Assembly: GCF_019551475.1 (NCBI RefSeq)
Contig: NZ_CP047159.1
Location: 2,604,001 to 2,668,000, forward strand
Reading direction: 5' to 3'
Source: Prevotella sp. Rep29
Lineage (GTDB): Bacteria > Bacteroidota > Bacteroidia > Bacteroidales > Bacteroidaceae
Length of the DNA: 64,000 bases
This document shows positions 45,774 through 55,622 of this stretch, piece by piece. The notes under the pieces are model-generated. The model was not told the DNA's origin. It worked only from the letters and a program-made list of their open reading frames with translations, and did not search any database. The translations under genes and the position numbers were made by a program. Numbering within the stretch: the first letter of the stretch is position 1; the number at the start of each line of letters is the position of its first letter.

Positions 45774-46223
45774 CTAATAGTGTGACAATATCTTCTTCGC
45801 CAATGCCCTCTGCCGCTCTTTCTTGGTAGGCTTCGAAGGCATCAGTGCATCAAAGACTCCATTGACAGCCCCTTCTATGAATCCGCAAAAGACAGCCTCT
45901 CCCACCGTGTCATAATATTGGTTGCATTCAAATAAAGGGGGAGGTGCAGGAACCCAAAACGGACCGCAACGAAATGGCGAGACATCAACTTCGTTCACCA
46001 AAGCATATTGATTTTGCAACATGACACTTCCAGTCGATTCTTGTCCGGGAGGAGACAGCAAATAGCTCTTTTTCCACAATGAATAAATGGGCGGCACGAT
46101 TTTCACTGCCTGGTAGACAGAATCGCCTTGCCATGCGTAGTTCTTCAGTATCAGCTGCTGGGCTCCCGTTTTTCCAAATCCTATGAACAGATAAAGGGAA
46201 AGAATAAACGCCAATCTTCTCAT
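45774..46223 (-). CDS. Exported hypothetical protein
   Basis: 149 residues from MRRLAFILSLYLFIGFGKTGA (signal peptide). The rest has proline/aromatic stretches (FRCGPFWVPAPPPLFECNQYYDTVGEAVFCGFIEGAVNGVFD) and a basic C-terminus. No family recognised. The start at 46223 begins the signal peptide and follows a leftward TATCTTTG box (46251-46244). Convergent with rdgB. Confidence 0.65.
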   Translation of the reverse strand: MRRLAFILSLYLFIGFGKTGAQQLILKNYAWQGDSVYQAVKIVPPIYSLWKKSYLLSPPGQESTGSVMLQNQYALVNEVDVSPFRCGPFWVPAPPPLFECNQYYDTVGEAVFCGFIEGAVNGVFDALMPSKPTKKERQRALAKKILSHY

Positions 46224-46529
46224 ACCAACATAATTTACTGGTGCAAAGATAGTTATTTTCTTTTTAAAAACAAAAAAGCGCAGGTTTATAGTTGAAAAGA
46301 CAAAGAAGGGAAAAACGGAAATCATTAAAGAAAACTGGACGGGCGGAAAAAATTTCCTGCCGTTTTTTTACAATTATTAACGCGAATGCTTGCGATATTT
46401 TCCACCGAACTTTCCCTCGCACCCGTACAGGCAAACCTCGCGCATCGGGGTTTGTAAAACATTATCAGTCAACTTATTAAAAGAAACACACACGAAAACT
46501 ATTTACAAAATAATCAAGAATATTCTCCA

Positions 46530-46651
46530 AAAATGCAGGTTTTTGCCCCTGAAAGTGGCACTTTGGGAAGCGAAAGTGCCACTTTTGACCTCCAAAACGG
46601 GAACTTTTGCGTCCTGAAAGGGCAACTTTGGGGAGGTCAAAGTTCAACTTT
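46530..46651. repeat. 22-bp-period palindrome array, copy D
   Basis: Cores start at 46552 (AAAGTGGCACTTT), 46573 (AAAGTGCCACTTT), 46595 (AAACGGGAACTTT), 46617 (AAAGGGCAACTTT) and 46639 (AAAGTTCAACTTT): steps of 21, 22, 22 and 22 bp, with a weaker unit at 46530. The first two full units are exact reverse complements. Upstream are AATGCTTGCGATATTT (46385-46400, shared with C) and CATCGGGGTTT (46443-46453, shared with B). The remainder of the 46224-47020 gap is AT-rich with no credible gene; a TAATTTTG -7 box lies at 46899-46906. Confidence 0.9.
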
Positions 46652-47020
46652 CGCCCGACAATTCTTGAATTTTCACTGAACGAGAGTGGCTTTTTACTAT
46701 TATTATTCAAAAACTATTCATTTGTTTTTCCAGAATTGAAAAGTTCGATTCATGAAATTTTCGGACACCCGTCGTTTTATTAACGTTCTTTACTTTTTAA
46801 TTGAAAGTTAATTCAAAAATAAGTTTAATTTTCACCATTTATATCTATATAAAATTAAAAAAATAAGGCTAAACGATTGATTTCTCCTTTTTATTTGCTA
46901 ATTTTGTATTCGCTGTATGATTCCTGAGTGGTCATTTGCAGGCAATTTCGGGGCAGTGTTCATGTAGCATGGATAATAAAAAGTCTTTTTATGCGTTAAT
47001 CTAAATATTTTCATCTGTTT

Positions 47021-47314
47021 ATGATTAAATGGGGTTTGACATTTCTCTTAGCGTCTCTGATGGTCCTTTCCACCAGCTGTGGAAGGCGGAATCCCCTTGA
47101 GAAGTATATGCTGATGCGAGAGCGGGAAGAGGCTGAGATGCAAAGGACGTACAGGGAATATAACGAGCAATACAACTACGGTACGCCGGAAGAGGAATTG
47201 TATGAGGAGGAAGATGAGTACGACACCAAGCACTCAATGGGCATTTATGAACGTGAACAGGAATATTTGGAGTATGAACATAACAAGAACAACCAGATGT
47301 TGTTCGACAGATAA
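47021..47314 (+). CDS. Small acidic lipoprotein
   Basis: 97 residues: a lipoprotein signal (LMVLSTSCGRR, Cys 20) followed by a Glu/Tyr-rich, probably helical or disordered part (YGTPEEELYEEEDEYDTKHSMGIYEREQEYLEYEHNK). No family recognised. It ends 10 bp before the PorZ-like gene, so they are probably cotranscribed, from the TAATTTTG promoter at 46899. Confidence 0.75.
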   Translation: MIKWGLTFLLASLMVLSTSCGRRNPLEKYMLMREREEAEMQRTYREYNEQYNYGTPEEELYEEEDEYDTKHSMGIYEREQEYLEYEHNKNNQMLFDR

Positions 47315-47324
47315 AAAGAATTTG

Positions 47325-49418
47325 ATGAAACGCATATTCAAACGCATATTTGCTTTTTTGCTGATGGCATGGGCTGTCATAGCCACCCATGCGGCAGTTA
47401 TCGGTTCGTGGAACATCTACTACGCCTATCGCGACATCACGGAGATAGAACCTGCGGGCAGCACGGTTTACGTGCTCAGCTCGGGCGGTTTGTTCTCATA
47501 CAACGTCAACGACCAGAGCGTGCAGGTGTATGACAAGGTCAATGCGCTCTCCGACTGCGGCATTGCACACATCAACTACTGTCCGGCAGCAAAAAAGCTA
47601 CTCATCATCTACGACAATCAAAACATGGACGTGCTCTCCACTGACGGAGAGACGGAAAACCTGTCCGACTACTACAACAAGTCGATGACGCAGGACAAGA
47701 CTGTCAACACCGTCTATATACAGGGGCAGTATGCCTATTTGGCAACGGGGTTCGGCATCGTGAAGGTGAATGTGCAGAACGTGGAGGTGAGCGATTCTTA
47801 CAACCTGGGCTTCAAGGTGAATTACTGCTACATCGAAAACGGCAATATCTTTGCCGCTTCCGAGACCGACGGATTGTGGTCGGCACCGCTGACAGTGAAC
47901 CTGTTAGACAAGAAGAACTGGAGTCGCAGCGGTGACTATGTGCCGAAGAGTTTCGACAAGCGGACGGTGTATGACGAGAAGAACAAGTGCTGGTGGACTG
48001 CCGACAGCGACGGCTCGCTGATGGCATACACCGAGAGTGGCGGTTCGAAAACCATCACGGTTCAAGGCATCCGCCCGGACGGTCCGAAATACAACCACTT
48101 CGGTTTCATACGCTTCACCAACAATACGCTCTACTCCGTCGGTGGCGGATATAGCGCACACGGCGAACTGGGGCGTCCGGCTGCCGTACAATCGTTCAGC
48201 GGTGACACATGGACATGCTTCGAAGAGAATATCCAGTCGCGCATCGGACATCAATACAACGACATGCTCAGCATCGACGTCGATCCCACTAACAGCAGCC
48301 ATGTGACTGTGAGCGGAAAGAGCGGCATCTATGAATTTATCGACGGCAAACTCTCAAAACACCATAATATTGACAACAGTCCGCTGCTTCCTGCCATCAG
48401 CGGCAACCGCGACTATGTGGTTGTTCCGACGCTGAAATACGACAGCCAAGGCAATTTGTGGGCATTCAATTCCCGCGTCAGACAAGCATCACTCTTCAAA
48501 CTTGGCAACGACAACCAATGGCAGTCGCTGCACAAGGATATTTTCCTGAGCAAGAACGGCAGGAGTATGAACGCGATGGCAGGGATGTTTTTCGATAGCC
48601 GCAACCTGCTGTGGATGGTCAACGACCACTGGGACTTCCCCGCCTTTTTCGCCTACCAGCCGGAAAGTGACGGCGTGATGGCATTCACATCGTTCATCAA
48701 CCAAGACGGAGCAACGCTCTCGCCCATCTTCATACAATGTATCGCTGAAGACAAGTCGGGCAACATCTGGGTGGGAACGGATGCCGGCGTGATGGTGGTC
48801 TATGCACAGGACATCGCCAACGGCTATACGGACAAAATCAACCAGATAAAAGTGCCGCGCAACGATGGCACCAACTTCGCCGACTATCTGCTCGACGGCG
48901 TGAACGTATCGTGCATCGCGGTAGATGGTGGCGGGCGCAAATGGTTCGGAACCAACGGCAACGGTGTCTATCTCATCAGCGAAGACAACAACACGCAAAT
49001 ACACCACTTCCTCTCAACCAACAGCCAGCTGCTTTCCAACAATATCGAATCGATAGCCATCAACGACCATACAGGCGAAGTTTTCTTCGGCACGGACAAA
49101 GGACTCTGCTCCTATATGAGCGATGCCAATGTGCCGAACGAAGAGATGACGAGCGACAACGTGTATGCCTATCCCAATCCCGTGCGCCCGGATTATACCG
49201 GACCAATCATTGTCACCGGACTCAGTTACGACGCTGACGTGAAGATTCTCACGAGCAACGGCGTACTTGTAGCCCAGGGACGGAGCAACGGAGGCATGTT
49301 TACCTGGGACGGAAAAGACATGAAGGGGAAGCCGGTGGTAAGCGGTGTATATATGGTTCATACCGCTACGAGCGAAGGCAAAAAAGGCGCTGTGTGCAAG
49401 ATAGCCATCGTCCGCTAA
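47325..49418 (+). CDS. PorZ-like beta-propeller protein (type IX secretion associated)
   Basis: 697 residues from MKRIFKRIFAFLLMAWAVIATHAAVIGSW (signal). Two-component-regulator-like beta-propeller repeats run from about 35 to 600 (IWVGTDAGVMVVYAQD, KWFGTNGNGVYLIS, VFFGTDKGLCSYMSD). A C-terminal Ig-like/CTD module has YAYPNPVRPDYTGPIIVTGLSYDADVKILTSNG and ends KKGAVCKIAIVR. This layout matches PorZ, a surface component of the type IX attachment complex that helps supply A-LPS for cargo anchoring. A generic T9SS cargo is the alternative. The start at 47325 is preferred; an upstream ATG lies in the lipoprotein gene. Confidence 0.82.
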   Translation: MKRIFKRIFAFLLMAWAVIATHAAVIGSWNIYYAYRDITEIEPAGSTVYVLSSGGLFSYNVNDQSVQVYDKVNALSDCGIAHINYCPAAKKLLIIYDNQNMDVLSTDGETENLSDYYNKSMTQDKTVNTVYIQGQYAYLATGFGIVKVNVQNVEVSDSYNLGFKVNYCYIENGNIFAASETDGLWSAPLTVNLLDKKNWSRSGDYVPKSFDKRTVYDEKNKCWWTADSDGSLMAYTESGGSKTITVQGIRPDGPKYNHFGFIRFTNNTLYSVGGGYSAHGELGRPAAVQSFSGDTWTCFEENIQSRIGHQYNDMLSIDVDPTNSSHVTVSGKSGIYEFIDGKLSKHHNIDNSPLLPAISGNRDYVVVPTLKYDSQGNLWAFNSRVRQASLFKLGNDNQWQSLHKDIFLSKNGRSMNAMAGMFFDSRNLLWMVNDHWDFPAFFAYQPESDGVMAFTSFINQDGATLSPIFIQCIAEDKSGNIWVGTDAGVMVVYAQDIANGYTDKINQIKVPRNDGTNFADYLLDGVNVSCIAVDGGGRKWFGTNGNGVYLISEDNNTQIHHFLSTNSQLLSNNIESIAINDHTGEVFFGTDKGLCSYMSDANVPNEEMTSDNVYAYPNPVRPDYTGPIIVTGLSYDADVKILTSNGVLVAQGRSNGGMFTWDGKDMKGKPVVSGVYMVHTATSEGKKGAVCKIAIVR

Positions 49419-50419
49419 CGTTTTCTGCCTATTACAAAAGGCAGGAATCTTTCAAGAACATAAATAGATGGTATGCACAGCAGTATTCCTCCGACAGTTA
49501 GCAGGAGGTTCGGAAGAATGGTTCCCTCATAAACCGACAGCGGAATGCCTAAAACATAGACGGTGAAGCCCTTGATGAGCGTATAGTTCGTGAGGTGAAG
49601 TGCGCAGATTGTCAACGTGTTTTTCGACATATATTCCACCCACCGACAGCGCCCGAAACGCTTTGAAAGACCTTCACACAACACTTTCATCATGTAAATG
49701 CCACTGAAGGCTGCCAATAAGAAGAACATCGCATTGCCATACTGGTTTCGGTATAGATAGACGCGCTCGTTCATCAGCGCTGCTGCCGTCACTACAATCA
49801 ATGCCAACAACCCCATCAGACCGTTTGATTGGAACAGTTGCTTGAGTTCGCTTCCTGCACAGTAAAAGAGCATTCCTATCATCATCGTTCCCAAACTGAA
49901 TGGCAGGACGTGAGCGTTTAGATAAGCATTCAAAAAACCGAACATACCTATCATCATCACTACAATCAGACGCTGAAGGAATCCAAGTTTCCGAAAGAGG
50001 AAATAATAAACCACTTCGAGCAGGAAAAGACAAAAGAGAAACCACAAAGGTATGTTGTGTACCATGTCCGGCGCATTGCAAAACAGTGCTGCCACCAACG
50101 GCTCATACCATAGCGTCGTTTCATCAACAGCACCATAATGTCTTCCAACGAACCACCAGAAGACAAACGTCAGCAGATTGAAACACACATAAGGAATCAT
50201 CAACTGACGGAAACGCTTTCGCACAAACGCTTTCGCATCCGGATTCCTGTCAAACGAGAACAAAAAGCCTGAGAGAAAGAAAAACAGCGGCATGCGGAAC
50301 ACACTGATCCAATCGGTCACGAAGGGCGTAACCTGCGTGTGTGCCAATATCACCAACGTGATGCCTATCGCCTTGGCATAATCTATCCAAACTATCCGCT
50401 CTTTCATAGTCTCTTTCAT
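49415..50419 (-). CDS. Acyltransferase 3 family membrane protein
   Basis: 334 residues with about ten membrane helices. Start MKETMKERIVWIDYAKAIGITLVILAHTQV has the family's early Asp/His (YAKAIG...AHT); FFFLSGFLFSFDRNPD and VRKRFRQLMIPYVCFN follow. Such enzymes O-acylate sugars of LPS, capsule or glycans at the inner membrane. It overlaps the phosphoethanolamine transferase gene by 4 bp and converges with the PorZ-like gene (4-bp overlap). Confidence 0.92.
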   Translation of the reverse strand: MKETMKERIVWIDYAKAIGITLVILAHTQVTPFVTDWISVFRMPLFFFLSGFLFSFDRNPDAKAFVRKRFRQLMIPYVCFNLLTFVFWWFVGRHYGAVDETTLWYEPLVAALFCNAPDMVHNIPLWFLFCLFLLEVVYYFLFRKLGFLQRLIVVMMIGMFGFLNAYLNAHVLPFSLGTMMIGMLFYCAGSELKQLFQSNGLMGLLALIVVTAAALMNERVYLYRNQYGNAMFFLLAAFSGIYMMKVLCEGLSKRFGRCRWVEYMSKNTLTICALHLTNYTLIKGFTVYVLGIPLSVYEGTILPNLLLTVGGILLCIPSIYVLERFLPFVIGRKR

Positions 50420-51933
50420 CTGAATATGTCCTCATTTTCATCAAACACATCGCACTTCACACCTCCGGCACTCAAAACGGAATGGAAGAGGAAAGAAGAA
50501 TTGTATTTCTTCAACCTGTTCTTCCGCAAAGCCTCCACTTTATCTGCATGCCGAGCCATATACGAATCGGAGAACCACACGAAACAAGCCGGATGATGAA
50601 GGGCTTCATGGTCGGCACCGTGTGTGTACATACCATCTTCACCCATACACTCTCCGTGGTCGGAAAGATAGATGAGCACGGCATTGCGATGACGCAGCCG
50701 GTTGATGGCGGCATTCCAGAAATAGTCAGAATAGAGAATGGTATTGTCATAAGCATTGAGCATCTCCTCGTGCGAATTGGAAGAAATCACCTTACTCGAC
50801 AACGTAGGTTTCCACCGCTCAAAACGCTCTGGAAAATGTGCGTTATACCACCAATGCGAACCGATGGTGTGAAGAATCAACAGATGCCTGTTTTCCTCAC
50901 GTTCCAGTTCCTTATCCATATAAGGCAGGATATCTTCATCGAGCCATTTTTCGTAGTGATAGAGCGATTTTCCACTGTTCACATAAATGAGACTGTCACA
51001 CTCTTTCATAAAATAAATGAACGTGGACACGGGCTCCTGATTGGCTATCCAGGCTGTCCGATAGCCCGCTTTCCTGAACAACGACACAAACGAACGCTCC
51101 TCATACGCCCTATCAGGATCATCATGACTGGCACGGGTCAGCAAATAGGGAACACTCGTATGCGTGAATGCTTCTTCAGAATAGATATTCGGTAGCGACA
51201 ATACGTTCTTTTCCTTACACAAAAGTGGTGTTGTCGGGCGGGAATAACCATTGATTTGCAGATTGGATGACCGGACAGACTCACCTAAAACAACCACTAT
51301 CACTACCGAATCATCCTCACAAAGCACCTTTCCAGGAAAGTCAGGGCGCACGTTTTTTATTTCTTTCCTATTAGAAAAATAAGTGTTTACACTATAATAT
51401 ATATTATAAGGTATGCGCGCATTCAAGGGATTAGCGAACGCACGCACATGGGTCACTCCGAAAATGATGAGGAAAGCAAAAAGAAAATGAATCAAAGGAA
51501 ATGAAAAAGTCACTTTCTTAAAGCGATAGTAAACCACCGAAAAAGCAAATATCAAACTCACTATCACCAACAATACAAGCTGCCATGAAACCACATCCAT
51601 ATCGGTACGAATATCGTTCACGACAGCGAGTTCAAACAACATCGGCGTCAGTGTCACCTTCGCAGTATATTTGAAGTAAGCCAATATGGCGCAAATGGCT
51701 GTCAATAACGGGAAAGTAACAGCAAACACATATCGGTTGATGCTTATCAGATAAAGCACACCGAATGTGGCAAAGGCAACAACCAAGAACTGAAGCAGTA
51801 TGTTGATTAAGTCGGAAAAACCTCGGAAAGGGATGTCATAGAAATCAGACAACAAGAAAAATAATCCGTAGAAAGCTGTTAATCCAACTACGAACAGCAA
51901 TGGCTTGATGTGTGATTTACTGATACGTAACAT
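50416..51933 (-). CDS. Phosphoethanolamine transferase (EptA-like, sulfatase fold)
   Basis: 505 residues. Five N-terminal membrane helices (to about 165) precede a periplasmic alkaline-phosphatase/sulfatase domain. Metal and nucleophile motifs are VVVLGESVRSSNLQINGYSRPTTP, SEEAFTHTSVPYLLTRASH (catalytic Thr region), LHTIGSHWWYNAHFPERF and VLIYLSDHGECMGEDGMY. EptA-type enzymes put phosphoethanolamine on lipid A or core, and some act on other glycans. In a leftward cluster with CapA-like, acyltransferase and NlpC/P60 genes. Confidence 0.93.
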   Translation of the reverse strand: MLRISKSHIKPLLFVVGLTAFYGLFFLLSDFYDIPFRGFSDLINILLQFLVVAFATFGVLYLISINRYVFAVTFPLLTAICAILAYFKYTAKVTLTPMLFELAVVNDIRTDMDVVSWQLVLLVIVSLIFAFSVVYYRFKKVTFSFPLIHFLFAFLIIFGVTHVRAFANPLNARIPYNIYYSVNTYFSNRKEIKNVRPDFPGKVLCEDDSVVIVVVLGESVRSSNLQINGYSRPTTPLLCKEKNVLSLPNIYSEEAFTHTSVPYLLTRASHDDPDRAYEERSFVSLFRKAGYRTAWIANQEPVSTFIYFMKECDSLIYVNSGKSLYHYEKWLDEDILPYMDKELEREENRHLLILHTIGSHWWYNAHFPERFERWKPTLSSKVISSNSHEEMLNAYDNTILYSDYFWNAAINRLRHRNAVLIYLSDHGECMGEDGMYTHGADHEALHHPACFVWFSDSYMARHADKVEALRKNRLKKYNSSFLFHSVLSAGGVKCDVFDENEDIFR

Positions 51934-51942
51934 TTAAAGTTA

Positions 51943-53058
51943 TTATAAAAGTGTGATGTTACCCTCCGAATCAATCGTTATAGGATTCTGTGGAATGTCC
52001 TGTTCACTCAGTATTTTTATCTCGCGCGCAACGCTGTTGGTCATATCTTTACGCGGACCTGCTCCACGCTGCTGGATGAACGAATGAATCTTTCCGCTGA
52101 GAAAGCGACCATTTTTATCTATTTCAATGTTGATGACGGGTGCATATCCAGATATTCCAGTGAGGCTCATCCCGTAAGGTGTACAGAAATTACCGAGGCT
52201 GTATGCGATGAAACGTCCGTTATATACTTCCACCGCACGAACCACATGCGGACCATGTCCATACACGACATCAGCACCATGGTCTATACAAAAATGAGCA
52301 AACTCACGGAGATTTCCACGATTCTCTCCTAAAAATATTTCCGTACCGCGTGGCAAATGGCGCTTGTCTCTTCCTTCTGCACCACCATGAAACGAAACAA
52401 TCACAATGTCAGATTTCTCACGAAGGTCTTCCACTATCCGCTTTACAAGGCTTAAATCAGTATGTTTCAACGTGTAGGAATTATGTCCGAAAGCGCAAAT
52501 ACCATACTTCACTCCGTCCTTTTCCAATACCACTGACTCTATCCTACCCTTTATGCCGGAATATTTGATGCCCTGAGCGTCGAGCACTCTCTCGGACTCA
52601 GCAATACCTTCAGCTCCGAAATCATTCGCATGATTGTTTGCCATGCTCAGATAGTCGTATCCTGCTTCTTTAAGCAGGGGTGCAAAACTTGGCGGCATAC
52701 GGAAAGCATAACTATATTTCCCACTGCCTTTCGTGCTTTTTCCACCACTGCAGATGGCTCCCTCGAGGTTACCGACTGCGAGGTCTGCCTGTTGCGTAAA
52801 TTCCTTTGTATCACTGAAAATGTCTCTTCCATTATTAGGCGGCAACTGCACCGTAGGATAAGTCGTGCCCATCATGATGTCGCCACACATTGATATAACC
52901 ATCTTTTCAGGCAGTTGCTTCGTTTCTTTCACCTGAGAACGTGGCAAACTATCAGTCTCTATGTTGACCGACTGGCGATTATTCTCTGCCTTTGATGTGC
53001 ATGACAACGACAACACCATTGCCATAAATAGAAAAAATTGCTTCATTATATATTTCAT
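51943..53058 (-). CDS. CapA-family (PGA_cap) lipoprotein
   Basis: About 371 residues from MKYIMKQFFLFMAMVLSLSCTSKAE (lipobox Cys; the second Met at 53046 is an equally good start). A metallophosphatase-like CapA domain has MVISMCGDIMMGTTYP, VGNLEGAICSGG, LSMANNHANDFG, VIVSFHGGAEG and GHGPHVVRAVEVYNGRFIAYSLGNF. CapA takes part in poly-gamma-glutamate capsule export in Bacillus; in Bacteroidetes its role is unclear. The gene starts the block with the transferases, 9 bp upstream of the phosphoethanolamine transferase gene. Confidence 0.93.
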   Translation of the reverse strand: MKYIMKQFFLFMAMVLSLSCTSKAENNRQSVNIETDSLPRSQVKETKQLPEKMVISMCGDIMMGTTYPTVQLPPNNGRDIFSDTKEFTQQADLAVGNLEGAICSGGKSTKGSGKYSYAFRMPPSFAPLLKEAGYDYLSMANNHANDFGAEGIAESERVLDAQGIKYSGIKGRIESVVLEKDGVKYGICAFGHNSYTLKHTDLSLVKRIVEDLREKSDIVIVSFHGGAEGRDKRHLPRGTEIFLGENRGNLREFAHFCIDHGADVVYGHGPHVVRAVEVYNGRFIAYSLGNFCTPYGMSLTGISGYAPVINIEIDKNGRFLSGKIHSFIQQRGAGPRKDMTNSVAREIKILSEQDIPQNPITIDSEGNITLL

Positions 53059-53122
53059 TTTTGTTTTTAATAAAAAAGGCGCCAACGGATAGCGCCTCAA
53101 TAACTAATATAAAAGTAGAAAT

Positions 53123-53668
53123 TTAATAGTCCAAAATACGCCGAGCGCCGATGTATCGTCCTTTGTAATAACCAGCTTTCGCATAGTTATCTACGACCAC
53201 TCCACGACGGGAAGCATGTACGAAATGGAAATTTCCGTCTTCCTCTACTTCAGTCACAATACCTACATGACCGACACTCCTACCAGAACGCGGACTCGTA
53301 AAGAACACCAGGTCACCCTGACGAAGTTCGTCTCTCTTCACAGAAACACCCTGTGTATATTGTGTCTTTGAGCTCGGACTGAGCGAGATATTTTTTATTC
53401 CATATACGTAACTCGTAAATCCAGAGCAGTCAAAAGCATGCGGACCTTTCATACCGGAACGATAAGGACGACCCAGGTACTTCATTGCATTTTCTATGAT
53501 ATCAGCTCCTGTCACATTGAAAAGAGCCTCTAACTCATCGCTGCTCTCCGAAAAATCAACATAAGAAGCATCCGGCTTGTCGTCACCAACAACCACATCC
53601 GTCGCACTCGTTGATAAAAAAGTGAATGTACTAAGTAGAAAAGTAGTTACTATATATTTAAAATCCAT
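53123..53668 (-). CDS. NlpC/P60 family endopeptidase
   Basis: 181 residues from MDFKYIVTTFLLSTFTFLSTSA (signal). The C40 catalytic set is visible: Cys in HAFDCSGFTSYVYG, His in VGHVGIVTEVEEDG and a third residue in FHFVHAS. It likely cleaves peptidoglycan stem peptides. The longer frame to 53767 adds an implausible hydrophobic leader lying over the promoter (CAAATATA near 53704). First leftward gene beside the oriC candidate. Confidence 0.93.
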   Translation of the reverse strand: MDFKYIVTTFLLSTFTFLSTSATDVVVGDDKPDASYVDFSESSDELEALFNVTGADIIENAMKYLGRPYRSGMKGPHAFDCSGFTSYVYGIKNISLSPSSKTQYTQGVSVKRDELRQGDLVFFTSPRSGRSVGHVGIVTEVEEDGNFHFVHASRRGVVVDNYAKAGYYKGRYIGARRILDY

Positions 53669-53919
53669 GATCAAAATAATTAGTCCTATTAAAAATGATA
53701 TTGCAAATATAAAGAAAATCAGTGAGTTATAAAAATCATATTTACATTCTTTTTTATAATAAATCAAAAAAGAAAAGTGGTTCGAAAGGTGTTTACTGTC
53801 AATATATCAGACATTTAAGAGAGATAAAACAGCGAAATGAACGAAATCCGTATTTCATGTTTTTTAATATAATTATACGTAACTTTAAATGTTAAAATAG
53901 CATCAAACTAAAATATAAC

Positions 53920-54301
53920 CTATCCACTTATCAAACGATTATCATTATATTTCTTTATTTTATTTTTTGAAAAAAGAAAGGATTGATGATGATGTCTTGT
54001 GGATATGTTGATAAAAAAGTACGTAAAATTCCAGTTATAAGATATGCACATTCAAGTGTTATTTATCCACTACTTTTTATAGATTTAATTATTTAATAAT
54101 AAATAGGTTATAATACTTATTCACAATTTCTTTTTAAAAGGTAGTTTTTAATAAGTGGATAATCTCTATAAATAAAATATGTTGAATATGTGTTCAAAAA
54201 TGAATCATATATTGGGTATTTTTCAATAATCAATATCTTCATTTTATTTATATGTGGAAAAAAGATAAGTTATACCACCAATTATCCACAATTTATCCAC
54301 A
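53920..54301. other. Candidate chromosomal replication origin (oriC) with DnaA-box cluster
   Basis: Perfect TTATNCACA boxes are at 54282-54290, 54293-54301 (11 bp apart, same orientation) and 54117-54125. One-mismatch boxes are at 54063-54071, 53998-54006 (reverse) and 54154-54162 (reverse); weaker ones are at 53920-53928 and 54253-54261 (reverse). All lie in a very AT-rich 780-bp gene-free stretch (53669-54448) with T/A tracts suited to unwinding. Flanking genes run outward on both sides for several kilobases. dnaA is not adjacent. There is no other explanation visible for the gap. Confidence 0.75.
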
Positions 54302-54448
54302 ATAATTTTTGATAAGTCTTAAATTCCAATTTAAAGATGTATTTTTGTGATCAAATAATTAAGGTAGAAATATTTTTATGATATGTTTTTTTAAAAAAAA
54401 TAGTTTTTTGGTTATATTTTACGTTCCCTTCTTGTCTATATATGTAGA

Positions 54449-54952
54449 ATGAAAAAAGAAAATATAGAAGTGTTGTTCCGACAATACTATAATAAAATGA
54501 TACGACTCGCAAGACGAATGCTCTATGACGTTGAAGAATCACGCGATGTGGTTAGCGAAGTGTTTGCCACACTCATTAAGACTAATGTCATACCTACCAA
54601 CGTGGAAGCCTATCTGCTCATGAGTGTGCGTAACCGGTGTATAAATATCTTGCAACATAAAGAAGTCAAAAAACGTTTCGAGCAGGCATACATCATAGAA
54701 CAATCTGAAGTTTATATTACCGATACGATAGCCTTAGATACTGTAGAGGAAGAACAGCGACTAACTTTATTACTCAATTATGCTGAGCAAAATCTGCCAG
54801 AACAAACATTACGCGTGTTTCGTATGAGGCATATAAAAAGTATGAAATATCAGGAAATAGCCGAAGAGTTGGGTATCAGTCGTGTGATGGTTTATAAACA
54901 TTTGACTAAAGCCATACAGATAATTAGAGAATATAATAATCAAAATAAATAA
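54449..54952 (+). CDS. ECF-type RNA polymerase sigma-70 factor
   Basis: 167 residues. Region 2 is FRQYYNKMIRLARRMLYDVEESRDVVSEVFATLIKTN; region 4 HTH is TLRVFRMRHIKSMKYQEIAEELGISRVMVYKHLTKAIQIIREY. It belongs to the Bacteroidetes ECF group that works with an inner-membrane anti-sigma and an outer-membrane receptor, which follow 4 and 14 bp apart. Here the three form a signalling operon beginning right of the oriC candidate. Confidence 0.95.
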   Translation: MKKENIEVLFRQYYNKMIRLARRMLYDVEESRDVVSEVFATLIKTNVIPTNVEAYLLMSVRNRCINILQHKEVKKRFEQAYIIEQSEVYITDTIALDTVEEEQRLTLLLNYAEQNLPEQTLRVFRMRHIKSMKYQEIAEELGISRVMVYKHLTKAIQIIREYNNQNK

Positions 54953-54956
54953 GACC

Positions 54957-55613
54957 ATGGATAGAAAAGAAAAAATCCAGTTGTTATTGGATATGCAGGA
55001 GTATCCTGAAAAGTTTTCAGAGCAAGCATTGAGAGCGATGCTTGACGATCCCGAAATGGGTGAAATGATGGAAGCTACGGCACAATTAAAGCAAGCCATG
55101 ATAAATAATGAAAACGATATTGAAATAGATACCGAATGGCAGCGTTTCTTACAAACTCATCCAATTGAGAAAAAATATGAACGCAACATTTTGAAAATAG
55201 CTGCTATCTTTATAGGTATATTAATGATATCGGGTATTACCTTCGCAGCTATTCATATTATACGTCATTCCTCCAATGTTATTAATAATCCGCAAGTTTC
55301 AATCAAAGAGACTACTATTGTAAATTCAAATAAACTATCAGCTGCTGATATAGTAAAAACCGATACTATACCACAAAATGTGATACGTTACGACGAGACC
55401 AAACTCGAGCAAATACTGACCGATATGGCTGACTATTATGGACTGACGTTGAATTGGAAAAGCAAGGAAGCAAAGACATTACGGTTATTTTATATATGGA
55501 ACAAACAACAATCTGCATCAGAAGCTATAAATAGTATCAATTCTTTTGAGCGCATCCATTTGGAATTGATCGACAATATTCTGATAGTAGAAATACAAAC
55601 CAATAAGCCTTAA
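54957..55613 (+). CDS. Short anti-sigma factor with DUF4974-like domain
   Basis: 218 residues: a cytoplasmic N-terminus (1-75), one membrane helix (about 76-100, ILKIAAIFIGILMISGITFAAIHII), a low-complexity linker and a C-terminal DUF4974-type domain (about 140-218, YDETKLEQILTDMADYYGLTLNWKSKEAKTLRLFYIWNKQQSASEAINSIN). The FecR beta domain normally between the helix and DUF4974 is missing, so it is a trimmed version. It should hold the sigma factor until the receptor signals. Confidence 0.82.
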   Translation: MDRKEKIQLLLDMQEYPEKFSEQALRAMLDDPEMGEMMEATAQLKQAMINNENDIEIDTEWQRFLQTHPIEKKYERNILKIAAIFIGILMISGITFAAIHIIRHSSNVINNPQVSIKETTIVNSNKLSAADIVKTDTIPQNVIRYDETKLEQILTDMADYYGLTLNWKSKEAKTLRLFYIWNKQQSASEAINSINSFERIHLELIDNILIVEIQTNKP

Positions 55614-55622
55614 ATAATAACT

